From NCBI GenBank assembly GCA_949987565.1, contig OX465105.1, positions 1,488,001-1,552,000 of the forward strand: a stretch of DNA of 64,000 nucleotides. Direction: 5' to 3'. Shown in pieces: positions 27,387 to 41,900 of this stretch. Within the stretch, counting starts at the first letter, position 1; every line of letters begins with the position of its first letter. The notes beneath the pieces were generated by a model. That model ran no database searches. It worked only from the letters and a program-made list of their open reading frames with translations, and was not told where the DNA came from. The position numbers and the translations under genes are program-made. This stretch comes from Luidia sarsii (taxonomy: Eukaryota; Echinodermata; Asteroidea; Paxillosida; Luidiidae).

Positions 27387-29885
27387 ATGTTTCAATACCG
27401 CAATGCGCCTGACTGTGATACACGTCACTCTCCTGCCATGTCATGTTTCAATACGACAATGCTCCTGACTGTGATACACGTCTCTCTCCTGCCATGTCAT
27501 GATTCAATACCACAATGCGCCTGGCTGCGATACACGTCTCTCTCCTGCCACGTCATGTTTCAATACCACAATGCACCTGACTGTGATACACGTCACTCTC
27601 CTGCCATGTCATGTTTCAATACCACAATGCGCCTGGCTGCGATACACGTCTCTCTCCTGCCACGTCATGTTTCAATACCGCAATGCGCCTGACTGTGATA
27701 CACGTAACTCTCCTGCCATGTCATAATTCAATACCAGAATGCGCCTGACTGTGATACACGTCACTCTACTGCCATGTCATGTTTCAATACCGCAATGCGC
27801 CTGACTGTGATACACGTCTCTCTTCTGCCACGTCATGTTTCAATACCGCAATGCGCCTGACTGTGATACACGTCACTCTCCTGCCATGTCAAGTTTCAAT
27901 ACCGCAATAAGCCTGACTGTGATACACGTCACTCTCCTGCCATGTCATGTTTCAATACCACAATGAGCCTGACTGTGATACACGTCACTCTCCTGCGATG
28001 TCATGTTTCAATACCACAATGTGCCTGACTGTGATACATGTCACTCTCCTGCCATGTCATGTTTCAATACCGCAATGCACCTGACTATGATACACATCAC
28101 TCTCCTGCAATGTCATGTTTCAATAACACAATGCACCTGACTGTGATACACGTCACTCTCCTGCCATGTCATGTTTCAATACTGCAATGCGCCTGACTGT
28201 GATACGCGTCACTCTCCTGCCATGTCATGTTTCAATACCGCAATGTGCCAGACTGTGACACACGTCACTCTCCTGCCATGTCATGTTTCAATACCGCAAT
28301 GTGCCTGACTGTGATACGCGTCACTCTCCTGCCATGTCATGTTTCAATACCGCAATGAGCCTGACTGTGATACACGTCACTCTCCTGCCATGTCATGTTT
28401 CAATACCGCAATGTGCCTGACTGTGATACACGTCACTCTCCTGCCATGTCATGTTTCAATACAGCAATGCGCCTGACTGTGATACACGTCACTCTCCTGC
28501 CATGTTTTGTTTCAATACCGCAATGCGCCTGACTGTGATACACGTCACTCTCCCGCCATGTCATGTTTCAATACCACAATGCGCCTGACAGTGATACACG
28601 TCCCTCTCCTGCAATGTCATGTTTCAAAACCTCAATGAGCCTGACTGTGATACACGTCAATCTCTTGCCATGTCATGTTTCAATACCGCAATGCGCCTGA
28701 CTGTGATACACGTCTCTCTCCTGCAATGTCATGTTTCAATACCGCAATGCGCCTGACTGTGATACACGTCACTCTCCTGCCATGTCATGTTTTAATACCG
28801 CAATGCGCCTGACTATGATAAACGTCTCTCTCCTGCCATGTCATGTTTCAATACCGCAATGCACATGACTGTGATACAAGTCACTCTCCTGCCATGTCAT
28901 GTTTCAATACAGCAATGCGCCTGACTGTGATACACGTCACTCTCCTGCCATGTCATGTTTCAATACCGCAATGCACCTGACTGTGATACACGTCACTCTC
29001 CTGCCATGTCATGTTTCAATAGCACAATGAACCTGACTGTGATACACGTCACTCTCCTGCCATGTCATGTTTCAATACCACAATGTGCCTGACTGTGATA
29101 CATGTCACTCTCCTGCCATGTCATGTTTCAATACCACAATGTGCCTGACTGTGATACATGTCACTCTCCTGCCATGTCATGTTTCAATACCGCAATGCAC
29201 CTGACTATGATACATATCACTCTCCTGCAATGTCATGTTTCAATAACACAATGCGCCTGACTGTGATACACGTCACTCTCCTGCCATGTCATGTTTCAAT
29301 ACCGCAATGCGCCCGACTGTGATACGCGTCACTCTCCTGCCATGTCATGTTTCAATACCGCAATGTGCCAGACTGTGACACACGTCACTCTCCTCCCATG
29401 AAATGTTTCAATACCGCAATGTGCCTGACTGTGATACGCGTCACTCTCCTGCCATGTCATGTTTCAATACCGCAATGAGCCTGACTGTGATACACGTCAC
29501 TCTCCTGCCATGTCATGTTTTAATACCGCAATGCACCTGACTGTGATACACGTCACTCTCCTGCCATGTCATGTTTCAATACCGCAATGTGCCAGACTGT
29601 GATACACGTCGCTCTGCTGCCATGTCATGTTTCAATACAGCAATGCGCCGGACTGTGATACACGTCACTCTCCTGCCATGTCATGTTTCAATACCGCAAT
29701 GCGCCTGACTGTGATACACGTCACGCTCCTGCCATGTCATGTTTCAATACCGCAATGCGCCTGACTGTGATACACGTCACTCTCCTGCCATGTCATGTTT
29801 CAATACCGCAATGAGCCGGACTGTGATAAACGTCACTCTCCTGCCATGTTATGTTTCAATACCGCAATGCACCTGACTGTGATAC
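27387..29885. repeat. Middle block, copy 1 (partners 34,987 and 39,747)
   Basis: About 2.5 kb that recurs from 34,987 and from 39,747, with a shorter copy at 38,459. It opens with GCTCCTGACTG, two GGCTGCGATACACGTCTC monomers and CCACGTC junctions, and ends near GAGCCGGACTGTGATAAACG and CCATGTTATG. Private changes in this copy include CATAATTC at 27,723 and CATGTTTTG near 28,502. No gene is present; the continuous open frames of up to 101 codons result from the GGCTGCGATAC monomers lacking the stop doublet. Confidence 0.8.
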
Positions 29886-30240
29886 ACGTCACTCTCCTGC
29901 CATGTTATGTTTCAATACCGCAATGCGCCTGACTGTGATACACGTCACTCTCCCGCCATGTCATGTTTCAATACCGCAATGCGCCTGACAGTGATACACG
30001 TCACTCTCCTGCCATGTCATGTTTCAATACCGCAATGAGCCTGACTGTGATACACGTCACTCGCCTGCCATGTCATGTTTCAATACTGCAATGCGCCTGA
30101 CTGGGATACACATCACTCTCCTGCCATGTCATGTTTCAATACCGCAATTAGCCTGACTGTGATACATGTCACTCTCCTGCCATGTCATGTTTCAATACCG
30201 CAATGCGCCTGACTGTGATACACGTCACTCGCCTGGCATG

Positions 30241-30288
30241 TCATGTTTCAATACTGCAATGCGCCTTACACGTCACTCTCCTGCCATG
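30241..30288. repeat. 48-bp deletion monomer 1
   Basis: Monomer positions 27-34 (GACTGTGA) are missing, so GCGCCT joins directly to TACACG. The deletion removes the left arm of the GTGA/TCAC dyad and both TGA codons of the stop doublet. No direct repeat flanks the breakpoints. The rest of the monomer is normal. Confidence 0.95.
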
Positions 30289-30848
30289 TCATGTTTCAAT
30301 AGCACAATGAACCTGACTGTGATACACGTCACTCTCCTGCCATGTCATGTTTCAATACCACAATGTGCCTGACTGTGATACATGTCACTCTCCTGCCATG
30401 TCATGTTTCAATACCAAAATGTGCCTGACTGTGATACATGTCACTCTCCTGCCATGTCATGTTTCAATACCGCAATGCACCTGACTATGATACACATCAC
30501 TCTCCTGCAATGTCATGTTTCAATAACACAATGCGCCTGACTGTGATACACGTCACTCTCCTGGCATGTCATGTTTCAATACCGCAATGCGCCTGACAGT
30601 GATACATGTCCCTCTCCTGCAATGTCATGTTTCAAAACCGCAATGAGCCTGACTGTGATACACGTCACTCGCCTGCCATGTCATGTTTCAATACTGCAAT
30701 GCGCCTGACTGGGATACACATCACTCTCCTGCCATGTCATGTTTCAATACCGCAATTAGCCTGACTGTGATACGCGTCACTCTCCTGCCATGTCATGTTT
30801 CAATACCGCAATGCGCCTGACTGTGATACACGTCACTCGCCTGGCATG

Positions 30849-30896
30849 TCATGTTTTAATACTGCAATGCGCCTTACACGTCACTCTCCTGCCATG
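30849..30896. repeat. 48-bp deletion monomer 2
   Basis: The same eight-base deletion as at 30,241, lying exactly 608 bp downstream (ten 56-bp monomers plus one of 48). It carries TTTTAATACTG where the first copy has TTTCAATACTG. It belongs to the second copy of a 608-bp tandem duplication. Confidence 0.95.
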
Positions 30897-31593
30897 TCAT
30901 GTTTCAATAGCACAATGAACCTGACTGTGATACACGTCACTCTCCTGCCATGTCATGTTTCAATACCACAATGTGCCTGACTGTGATACATGTCACTCTC
31001 CTGCCATGTCATGTTTCAATACCAAAATGTGCCTGACTGTGATACATGTCACTCTCCTGCCATGTCATGTTTCAATACCGCAATGCACCTGACTATGATA
31101 CACATCACTCTCCTGCAATGTCATGTTTCAATAACACAATGCGCCTGACTGTGATACACGTCACTCTCCTGCCATGTCATGTTTCAATACTGCAATGCGC
31201 CTGACTTTGATACGCGTCACTCTCCTGCCATGTCATGTTTCAATACCGCAATGTGCCAGACTGTGACACACGTCACTCTCCTGCCATGTCATGTTTCAAT
31301 ACCGCAATGTGCCTGACTGTGATACGCGTCACTCTCCTGCCATGTCATGTTTCAATACCGCAATGAGCCTGACTGTGATACACGTCACTCTCCTGCGATG
31401 TCATGTTTCAATACCGCAATGCGCCTGACTGTGATACACGTCTCTCTCCTGTCATGTCATGTTTCAATACCACAATGCGCCTGACTGGGATACACGTCTC
31501 TCTCCTGCCACGTCATGTTTCAATACCACAATGCGCCTGACTGCGATACACGTCTCTCTCCTGCCACGTCATGTTTTAATACCGAAATGCGCC

Positions 31594-33170
31594 TGAGTGT
31601 GATACACGTCACTCTCCTGCCATGTCATGTTTCAATACCGCAATGCGCCTGACTGTGATACACGTCACTCTCCTGCCATGTCATGTTTCAATACCACAAT
31701 GAGCCTGACTGTGATACACGTCACTCTCCTGCCATATCATGTTTCAATACCGCAATGCGCCTGACTGTGATACACGTCACTCTCCTGCCATGTCATGTTT
31801 CAATACCGCAATGCGCCTGACTGTGATACACGTCACTCTCCTGCCATGTCATGTTTCAATACCACAATGAGCCTGACTGTGATACACGTCACTCTCCTGC
31901 CATGTCATGTTTCAATACCGCAATGCGCCTGACTGTGATACACGTCACTCTCCTGCCATGTCATGTTTCAATACCACAATGAGCCTGACTGTGATACACG
32001 TCACTCTCCTGCCATATCATGTTTCAATACCGCAATGAGACTGACTGTGATACACGTCACTTTCCTGCCATGTCATGTTTCAATACCGCAATGCGCCTGA
32101 CTGTGATACACGTCACTCTCCTGCCATATCATATTTCAATACCACAATGAGCCTGACTGTGATACACGTCACTCTACTGCCATGTCATGTTTTAATACCG
32201 CAATGCGCCTGACTGTGATACACGTCACTCTCCTGCCATGTCATGTTTCAATACCGCAATGAGCCTGACTGTGATACAAGTCACTCTCCTGCCATGTCAT
32301 GTTTCAATACCACAATGCGCCTGACTGTGATACACGTCACTCTCCTGCAATGTCATGTTTCAATACCGCAATGCGCCTGACTATGATACACGTCACTCTC
32401 CTGCCATGTCATGTTTCAATACCGCAATGAGCCTGACTGTGATACAAGTCACTCTCCTGCCATGTCATGTTTCAATACCGCAATGCGCCTGACTGTGATA
32501 CAAGTCACTCTCCTGCAATGTCATGTTTCAATACCACAATGCGCCAGATTGTGATACAAGTCACTCTCCTGCCATGTCATGTTTCAATACCGCAATGAGC
32601 CTGACTGTGATACACGTCACTCTCCTGCCATGTCATGTTTCAATACCGCAATGCGCCTGACTGTGATACACGTCACTCTCCTGCCATGTCATGTTTCAAT
32701 ACCGCAATGAGCCTGACTGTGATACACGTCACTCTCCTACCATGTTATGTTTCAATACCGCAATGCGCCTGATTGTGATACACGTCACTCTCCTACCATG
32801 TCATGTTTCAATACCGCAATGCGCCTGACTGTAATACACGTCACTCTCCTGCCATGTCATGTTTCAATACCGCAATGCGCCTGACTGTGATACACGTCAC
32901 TCTCCTGCCATGTCATGTTTCAATACCGCAATGCGCCTGACTGTGATACACGTCACTCTCCTGCCATGTCATGTTTCAATACCGCATTGCGCCTGACTGT
33001 GATAAACATAGCTCTCCTGCCATATCATGTTTCAATACCACAATGAGCCTGACTGTGATACACGTCACTCTCCTGCCATGTCATGTTTCAATACCACAAT
33101 GCGTGCGACTGTGATACATGTCACTCTCCTGCCATGTCATGTTTCAATACCACAATGCGCCTGACTGTGA
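31594..33170. repeat. 1.6-kb tandem duplication, copy 1
   Basis: Marks recur 1,568 bp (28 monomers) downstream, rising to 1,624 bp (29 monomers) near the right end because the second copy has one more consensus monomer. Examples: CCATATC before GCGCC (31,733 and 33,301), GAGACTG (32,037 and 33,605), GCGTGCGACTG (33,101 and 34,725). Edges are approximate. Confidence 0.7.
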
Positions 33171-34795
33171 TACACGTCACTCTCCTGCCATGTCATGTTT
33201 CAATACCGCAATGCGCCTGACTGTGATACACGTCACTCTCCTGCCATGTCATGTTTCAATACCACAATGAGCCTGACTGTGATACACGTCACTCTCCTGC
33301 CATATCATGTTTCAATACCGCAATGCGCCTGACTGTGATACACGTCACTCTCCTGCCATGTCATGTTTCAATACCGCAATGCGCCTGACTGTGATACACG
33401 TCACTCTCCTGCCATGTCATGTTTCAATACCACAATGAGCCTGACTGTGATACACGTCACTCTCCTGCCATGTCATGTTTCAATACCGCAATGCGCCTGA
33501 CTGTGATACACGTCACTCTCCTGCCATGTCATGTTTCAATACCACAATGAGCCTGACTGTGATACACGTCACTCTCCTGCCATATCATGTTTCAATACCG
33601 CAATGAGACTGACTGTGATACACGTCACTTTCCTGCCATGTCATGTTTCAATACCGCAATGCGCCTGACTGTGATACACGTCACTCTCCTGCCATATCAT
33701 ATTTCAATACCACAATGAGCCTGACTGTGATACACGTCACTCTACTGCCATGTCATGTTTTAATACCGCAATGCGCCTGACTGTGATACACGTCACTCTC
33801 CTGCCATGTCATGTTTCAATACCGCAATGAGCCTGACTGTGATACAAGTCACTCTCCTGCCATGTCATGTTTCAATACCACAATGCGCCTTACTGTGATA
33901 CACGTCACTCTCCTGCAATGTCATGTTTCAATACCGCAATGCGCCTGACTATGATACACGTCACTCTCCTGCCATGTCATGTTTCAATACCGCAATGAGC
34001 CTGACTGTGATACAAGTCACTCTCCTGCCATGTCATGTTTCAATACCGCAATGCGCCTGACTGTGATACAAGTCACTCTCCTGCAATGTCATGTTTCAAT
34101 ACCACAATGCGCCAGATTGTGATACAAGTCACTCTCCTGCCATGTCATGTTTCAATACCGCAATGAGCCTGACTGTGATACACGTCACTCTCCTGCCATG
34201 TCATGTTTCAATACCGCAATGCGCCTGACTGTGATACACGTCACTCTCCTGCCATGTCATGTTTCAATACCGCAATGAGCCTGACTGTGATACATGTCAC
34301 TCTCCTACCATGTTATGTTTCAATACCGCAATGCGCCTGACTGTGATACACGTCACTCTCCTACCATGTCATGTTTCAATACCGCAATGCGCCTGACTGT
34401 AATACACGTCACTCTCCTGCCATGTCATGTTTCAATACCGCAATGCGCCTGACTGTGATACACGTCACTCTCCTGCCATGTCATGTTTCAATACCGCAAT
34501 GCGCCTGACTGTGATACACGTCACTCTCCTGCCATGTCATGTTTCAATACCGCAATGCGCCTGACTGTGATACACGTCACTCTCCTGCCATGTCATGTTT
34601 CAATACCGCATTGCGCCTGACTGTGATAAACATAGCTCTCCTGCCATATCATGTTTCAATACCACAATGAGCCTGACTGTGATACACGTCACTCTCCTGC
34701 CATGTCATGTTTCAATACCACAATGCGTGCGACTGTGATACATGTCACTCTCCTGCCATGTCATGTTTCAATACCACAATGCGCCTGACTGTGAT
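33171..34795. repeat. 1.6-kb tandem duplication, copy 2
   Basis: The partner of 31,594-33,170. Private changes include GCGCCTTACTGTG near 33,888 and ACATGTCACTCTCCTACC near 34,294. To its right the array continues into the second middle block at 34,987, whereas copy 1 breaks off within the GCGCC monomer after GCGTGCGACTG. Confidence 0.7.
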
Positions 34796-34986
34796 ACACG
34801 TCATTCTACTGCCATGTCATGTTTCAATACCGCAATGCGCCTGACTGTGATACACGTCACTCTCCTGCCATGTCATGTTTCAATACCACAATGAGCCTGA
34901 CTGTGATACACGTCACTCTCCTGCGATGTCATGTTTCAATACCGCAATGCGCCTGTCTGTGATACACGTCACTCTCCTGCCATGTC

Positions 34987-37485
34987 ATGTTTCAATACCG
35001 CAATGCGCCTGACTGTGATACACGTCACTCTCCTGCCATGTCATGTTTCAATACGACAATGCTCCTGACTGTGATACACGTCTCTCTCCTGCCATGTCAT
35101 GATTCAATACCACAATGCGCCTGGCTGCGATACACGTCTCTCTCCTGCCACGTCATGTTTCAATACCACAATGCACCTGACTGTGATACACGTCACTCTC
35201 CTGCCATGTCATGTTTCAATACCACAATGCGCCTGGCTGCGATACACGTCTCTCTCCTGCCACGTCATGTTTCAATACCGCAATGCGCCTGACTGTGATA
35301 CACGTAACTCTCCTGCCATGTCATGTTTCAATACCAGAATGCGCCTGACTGTGATACACGTCACTCTACTGCCATGTCATGTTTCAATACCGCAATGCGC
35401 CTGACTGTGATACACGTCTCTCTTCTGCCACGTCATGTTTCAATACCGCAATGCGCCTGACTGTGATACACGTCACTCTCCTGCCATGTCAAGTTTCAAT
35501 ACCGCAATAAGCCTGACTGTGATACACGTCACTCTCCTGCCATGTCATGTTTCAATACCACAATGAGCCTGACTGTGATACACGTCACTCTCCTGCGATG
35601 TCATGTTTCAATACCACAATGTGCCTGACTGTGATACATGTCACTCTCCTGCCATGTCATGTTTCAATACCGCAATGCACCTGACTATGATACACATCAC
35701 TCTCCTGCAATGTCATGTTTCAATAACACAATGCACCTGACTGTGATACACGTCACTCTCCTGCCATGTCATGTTTCAATACTGCAATGCGCCTGACTGT
35801 GATACGCGTCACTCTCCTGCCATGTCATGTTTCAATACCGCAATGTGCCAGACTGTGACACACGTCACTCTCCTGCCATGTCATGTTTCAATACCGCAAT
35901 GTGCCTGACTGTGATACGCGTCACTCTCCTGCCATGTCATGTTTCAATACCGCAATGAGCCTGACTGTGATACACGTCACTCTCCTGCCATGTCATGTTT
36001 CAATACCGCAATGTGCCTGACTGTGATACACGTCACTCTCCTGCCATGTCATGTTTCAATACAGCAATGCGCCTGACTGTGATACACGTCACTCTCCTGC
36101 CATGTTATGTTTCAATACCGCAATGCGCCTGACTGTGATACACGTCACTCTCCCGCCATGTCATGTTTCAATACCACAATGCGCCTGACAGTGATACACG
36201 TCCCTCTCCTGCAATGTCATGTTTCAAAACCTCAATGAGCCTGACTGTGATACACGTCAATCTCTTGCCATGTCATGTTTCAATACCGCAATGCGCCTGA
36301 CTGTGATACACGTCTCTCTCCTGCAATGTCATGTTTCAATACCGCAATGCGCCTGACTGTGATACACGTCACTCTCCTGCCATGTCATGTTTTAATACCG
36401 CAATGCGCCTGACTATGATAAACGTCTCTCTCCTGCCATGTCATGTTTCAATACCGCAATGCACATGACTGTGATACAAGTCACTCTCCTGCCATGTCAT
36501 GTTTCAATACAGCAATGCGCCTGACTGTGATACACGTCACTCTCCTGCCATGTCATGTTTCAATACCGCAATGCACCTGACTGTGATACACGTCACTCTC
36601 CTGCCATGTCATGTTTCAATAGCACAATGAACCTGACTGTGATACACGTCACTCTCCTGCCATGTCATGTTTCAATACCACAATGTGCCTGACTGTGATA
36701 CATGTCACTCTCCTGCCATGTCATGTTTCAATACCACAATGTGCCTGACTGTGATACATGTCACTCTCCTGCCATGTCATGTTTCAATACCGCAATGCAC
36801 CTGACTATGATACATATCACTCTCCTGCAATGTCATGTTTCAATAACACAATGCGCCTGACTGTGATACACGTCACTCTCCTGCCATGTCATGTTTCAAT
36901 ACCGCAATGCGCCCGACTGTGATACGCGTCACTCTCCTGCCATGTCATGTTTCAATACCGCAATGTGCCAGACTGTGACACACGTCACTCTCCTCCCATG
37001 AAATGTTTCAATACCGCAATGTGCCTGACTGTGATACGCGTCACTCTCCTGCCATGTCATGTTTCAATACCGCAATGAGCCTGACTGTGATACACGTCAC
37101 TCTCCTGCCATGTCATGTTTTAATACCGCAATGCACCTGACTGTGATACACGTCACTCTCCTGCCATGTCATGTTTCAATACCGCAATGTGCCAGACTGT
37201 GATACACGTCGCTCTGCTGCCATGTCATGTTTCAATACAGCAATGCGCCTGACTGTGATACACGTCACTCTCCTGCCATGTCATGTTTCAATACCGCAAT
37301 GCGCCTGACTGTGATACACGTCACGCTCCTGCCATGTCATGTTTCAATACCGCAATGCGCCTGACTGTGATACACGTCACTCTCCTGCCATGTCATGTTT
37401 CAATACCGCAATGAGCCGGACTGTGATAAACGTCACTCTCCTGCCATGTTATGTTTCAATACCGCAATGCACCTGACTGTGATAC
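34987..37485. repeat. Middle block, copy 2
   Basis: Follows 27,387-29,885 at an offset of 7,600 bp (136 monomers less the 16 bases missing from the two 48-bp monomers in between). It ends at 37,485, where GATACACGTC of copy 1 becomes GATACAAGTC and the array jumps back to the state seen at 34,013, giving a 3,472-bp (62-monomer) tandem step. Confidence 0.8.
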
Positions 37486-38980
37486 AAGTCACTCTCCTGC
37501 CATGTCATGTTTCAATACCGCAATGCGCCTGACTGTGATACAAGTCACTCTCCTGCAATGTCATGTTTCAATACCACAATGCGCCAGATTGTGATACAAG
37601 TCACTCTCCTGCCATGTCATGTTTCAATACCGCAATGAGCCTGACTGTGATACACGTCACTCTCCTGCCATGTCATGTTTCAATACCGCAATGCGCCTGA
37701 CTGTGATACACGTCACTCTCCTGCCATGTCATGTTTCAATACCGCAATGAGCCTGACTGTGATACACGTCACTCTCCTACCATGTTATGTTTCAATACCG
37801 CAATGCGCCTGACTGTGATACACGTCACTCTCCTACCATGTCATGTTTCAATACCGCAATGCGCCTGACTGTAATACACGTCACTCTCCTGCCATGTCAT
37901 GTTTCAATACCGCAATGCGCCTGACTGTGATACACGTCACTCTCCTGCCATGTCATGTTTCAATACCGCAATGCGCCTGACTGTGATACACGTCACTCTC
38001 CTGCCATGTCATGTTTCAATACCGCAATGCGCCTGACTGTGATACACGTCACTCTCCTGCCATGTCATGTTTCAATACCGCATTGCGCCTGACTGTGATA
38101 AACATAGCTCTCCTGCCATATCATGTTTCAATACCACAATGAGCCTGACTGTGATACACGTCACTCTCCTGCCATGTCATGTTTCAATACCAAAATGCGT
38201 GCGACTGTGATACATGTCACTCTCCTGCCATGTCATGTTTCAATACCACAATGCGCCTGACTGTGATACACGTCATTCTACTGCCATGTCATGTTTCAAT
38301 ACCGCAATGCGCCTGACTGTGATACACGTCACTCTCCTGCCATGTCATGTTTCAATACCACAATGAGCCTGACTGTGATACACGTCACTCTCCTGCGATG
38401 TCATGTTTCAATACCGCAATGCGCCTGTCTGTGATACACGTCACTCTCCTGCCATGTCATGTTTCAATACCGCAATGCGCCTGACTGTGATACACGTCAC
38501 TCTCCTGCCATGTCATGTTTCAATACGACAATGCTCCTGACTGTGATACACGTCTCTCTCCTGCCATGTCATGATTCAATACCACAATGCGCCTGGCTGC
38601 GATACACGTCTCTCTCCTGCCACGTCATGTTTCAATACCACAATGCACCTGACTGTGATACACGTCACTCTCCTGCCATGTCATGTTTCAATACCACAAT
38701 GCGCCTGGCTGCGATACACGTCTCTCTCCTGCCACGTCATGTTTCAATACCGCAATGCGCCTGACTGTCATACACGTAACTCTCCTGCCATGTCATGTTT
38801 CAATACCGCAATGCGCCTGACTGTGATACACGTCACTCTCCTGCCATGTCATGTTTCAATACCGCAATGCGCCTGACTGTGATACACGTCACTCTCCTGC
38901 CATGTCATGTTTCAATACCGCAATGCGCCTGACTGTGATACACGTCACTCTCCTGCCATGTCATGTTTCAATACCGCATT
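37486..38980. repeat. Partial third pass through the block
   Basis: Follows 34,014 onward at an offset of 3,472 bp up to about 38,800, including the GGCTGCGATAC monomers at 38,593 and 38,705, then runs through several near-consensus monomers. It carries ACCAAAATGCGTGCG at 38,193 and CTGTCATACACGTAAC at 38,766, changes shared only with the next copy. Confidence 0.75.
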
Positions 38981-41900
38981 GCGCCTGACTGTGATACACG
39001 TCACTCTCCTGCCATGTCATGTTTCAATACCGCAATGAGCCTGACTGTGATACACGTCACTCTCCTACCATGTTATGTTTCAATACCGCAATGCGCCTGA
39101 CTGTGATACACGTCACTCTCCTACCATGTCATGTTTCAATACCGCAATGCGCCTGACTGTAATACACGTCACTCTCCTGCCATGTCATGTTTCAATACCG
39201 CAATGCGCCTGACTGTGATACACGTCACTCTCCTGCCATGTCATGTTTCAATACCGCAATGCGCCTGACTGTGATACACGTCACTCTCCTGCCATGTCAT
39301 GTTTCAATACCGCAATGCGCCTGACTGTGATACACGTCACTCTCCTGCCATGTCATGTTTCAATACCGCATTGCGCCTGACTGTGATAAACATAGCTCTC
39401 CTGCCATATCATGTTTCAATACCACAATGAGCCTGACTGTGATACACGTCACTCTCCTGCCATGTCATGTTTCAATACCAAAATGCGTGCGACTGTGATA
39501 CATGTCACTCTCCTGCCATGTCATGTTTCAATACCACAATGCGCCTGACTGTGATACACGTCATTCTACTGCCATGTCATGTTTCAATACCGCAATGCGC
39601 CTGACTGTGATACACGTCACTCTCCTGCCATGTCATGTTTCAATACCACAATGAGCCTGACTGTGATACACGTCACTCTCCTGCGATGTCATGTTTCAAT
39701 ACCGCAATGCGCCTGTCTGTGATACACGTCACTCTCCTGCCATGTCATGTTTCAATACCGCAATGCGCCTGACTGTGATACACGTCACTCTCCTGCCATG
39801 TCATGTTTCAATACGACAATGCTCCTGACTGTGATACACGTCTCTCTCCTGCCATGTCATGATTCAATACCACAATGCGCCTGGCTGCGATACACGTCTC
39901 TCTCCTGCCACGTCATGTTTCAATACCACAATGCACCTGACTGTGATACACGTCACTCTCCTGCCATGTCATGTTTCAATACCACAATGCGCCTGGCTGC
40001 GATACACGTCTCTCTCCTGCCACGTCATGTTTCAATACCGCAATGCGCCTGACTGTCATACACGTAACTCTCCTGCCATGTCATGTTTCAATACCAGAAT
40101 GCGCCTGACTGTGATACACGTCACTCTACTGCCATGTCATGTTTCAATACCGCAATGCGCCTGACTGTGATACACGTCTCTCTTCTGCCACGTCATGTTT
40201 CAATACCGCAATGCGCCTGACTGTGATACACGTCACTCTCCTGCCATGTCAAGTTTCAATACCGCAATAAGCCTTACTGTGATACACGTCACTCTCCTGC
40301 CATGTCATGTTTCAATACCACAATGAGCCTGACTGTGATACACGTCACTCTCCTGCGATGTCATGTTTCAATACCACAATGTGCCTGACTGTGATACATG
40401 TCACTCTCCTGCCATGTCATGTTTCAATACCGCAATGCACCTGACTATGATACACATCACTCTCCTGCAATGTCATGTTTCAATAACACAATGCACCTGA
40501 CTGTGATACACGTCACTCTCCTGCCATGTCATGTTTCAATACTGCAATGCGCCTGACTGTGATACGCGTCACTCTCCTGCCATGTCATGTTTCAATACCG
40601 CAATGTGCCAGACTGTGACACACGTCACTCTCCTGCCATGTCATGTTTCAATACCGCAATGTGCCTGACTGTGATACGCGTCACTCTCCTGCCATGTCAT
40701 GTTTCAATACCGCAATGAGCCTGACTGTGATACACGTCACTCTCCTGCCATGTCATGTTTCAATACCGCAATGTGCCTGACTGTGATACACGTCACTCTC
40801 CTGCCATGTCATGTTTCAATACAGCAATGCGCCTGACTGTGATACACGTCACTCTCCTGCCATGTTATGTTTCAATACCGCAATGCGCCTGACTGTGATA
40901 CACGTCACTCTCCCGCCATGTCATGTTTCAATACCACAATGCGCCTGACAGTGATACACGTCCCTCTCCTGCAATGTCATGTTTCAAAACCTCAATGAGC
41001 CTGACTGTGATACACGTCAATCTCTTGCCATGTCATGTTTCAATACCGCAATGCGCCTGACTGTGATACACGTCTCTCTCCTGCAATGTCATGTTTCAAT
41101 ACCGCAATGCGCCTGACTGTGATACACGTCACTCTCCTGCCATGTCATGTTTTAATACCGCAATGCGCCTGACTATGATAAACGTCTCTCTCCTGCCATG
41201 TCATGTTTCAATACCGCAATGCACATGACTGTGATACAAGTCACTCTCCTGCCATGTCATGTTTCAATACAGCAATGCGCCTGACTGTGATACACGTCAC
41301 TCTCCTGCCATGTCATGTTTCAATACCGCAATGCACCTGACTGTGATACACGTCACTCTCCTGCCATGTCATGTTTCAATAGCACAATGAACCTGACTGT
41401 GATACACGTCACTCTCCTGCCATGTCATGTTTCAATACCACAATGTGCCTGACTGTGATACATGTCACTCTCCTGCCATGTCATGTTTCAATACCACAAT
41501 GTGCCTGACTGTGATACATGTCACTCTCCTGCCATGTCATGTTTCAATACCGCAATGCACCTGACTATGATACATATCACTCTCCTGCAATGTCATGTTT
41601 CAATAACACAATGCGCCTGACTGTGATACACGTCACTCTCCTGCCATGTCATGTTTCAATACCGCAATGCGCCCGACTGTGATACGCGTCACTCTCCTGC
41701 CATGTCATGTTTCAATACCGCAATGTGCCAGACTGTGACACACGTCACTCTCCTCCCATGAAATGTTTCAATACCGCAATGTGCCTGACTGTGATACGCG
41801 TCACTCTCCTGCCATGTCATGTTTCAATACCGCAATGAGCCTGACTGTGATACACGTCACTCTCCTGCCATGTCATGTTTTAATACCGCAATGCACCTGA

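Larger units (their letters stand above)
30030..31245. repeat. 608-bp tandem duplication around the 48-bp monomers
   Basis: The sequence of marks TCACTCGCC, CTGGGATACACATC, CAATTAGCC, CTGGCATG, 48-bp monomer, AATAGCACAATGAACC, ACCAAAATGTGCC, AATAACACAATG repeats at an offset of 608 bp. Edges are approximate. One difference between the copies is GATACATGTC (30,170) against GATACGCGTC (30,772). The AATAGCACAATGAACC monomer also occurs once earlier, at 29,009, without an adjacent 48-bp monomer. Confidence 0.75.

Noticed and set aside
27387..40164. Overlapping plus-strand open frames of 75-101 codons
   Set aside because: Pairs overlap in different frames over the same DNA and differ between copies by frame-neutral satellite variants. 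They are products of the repeat, not genes.
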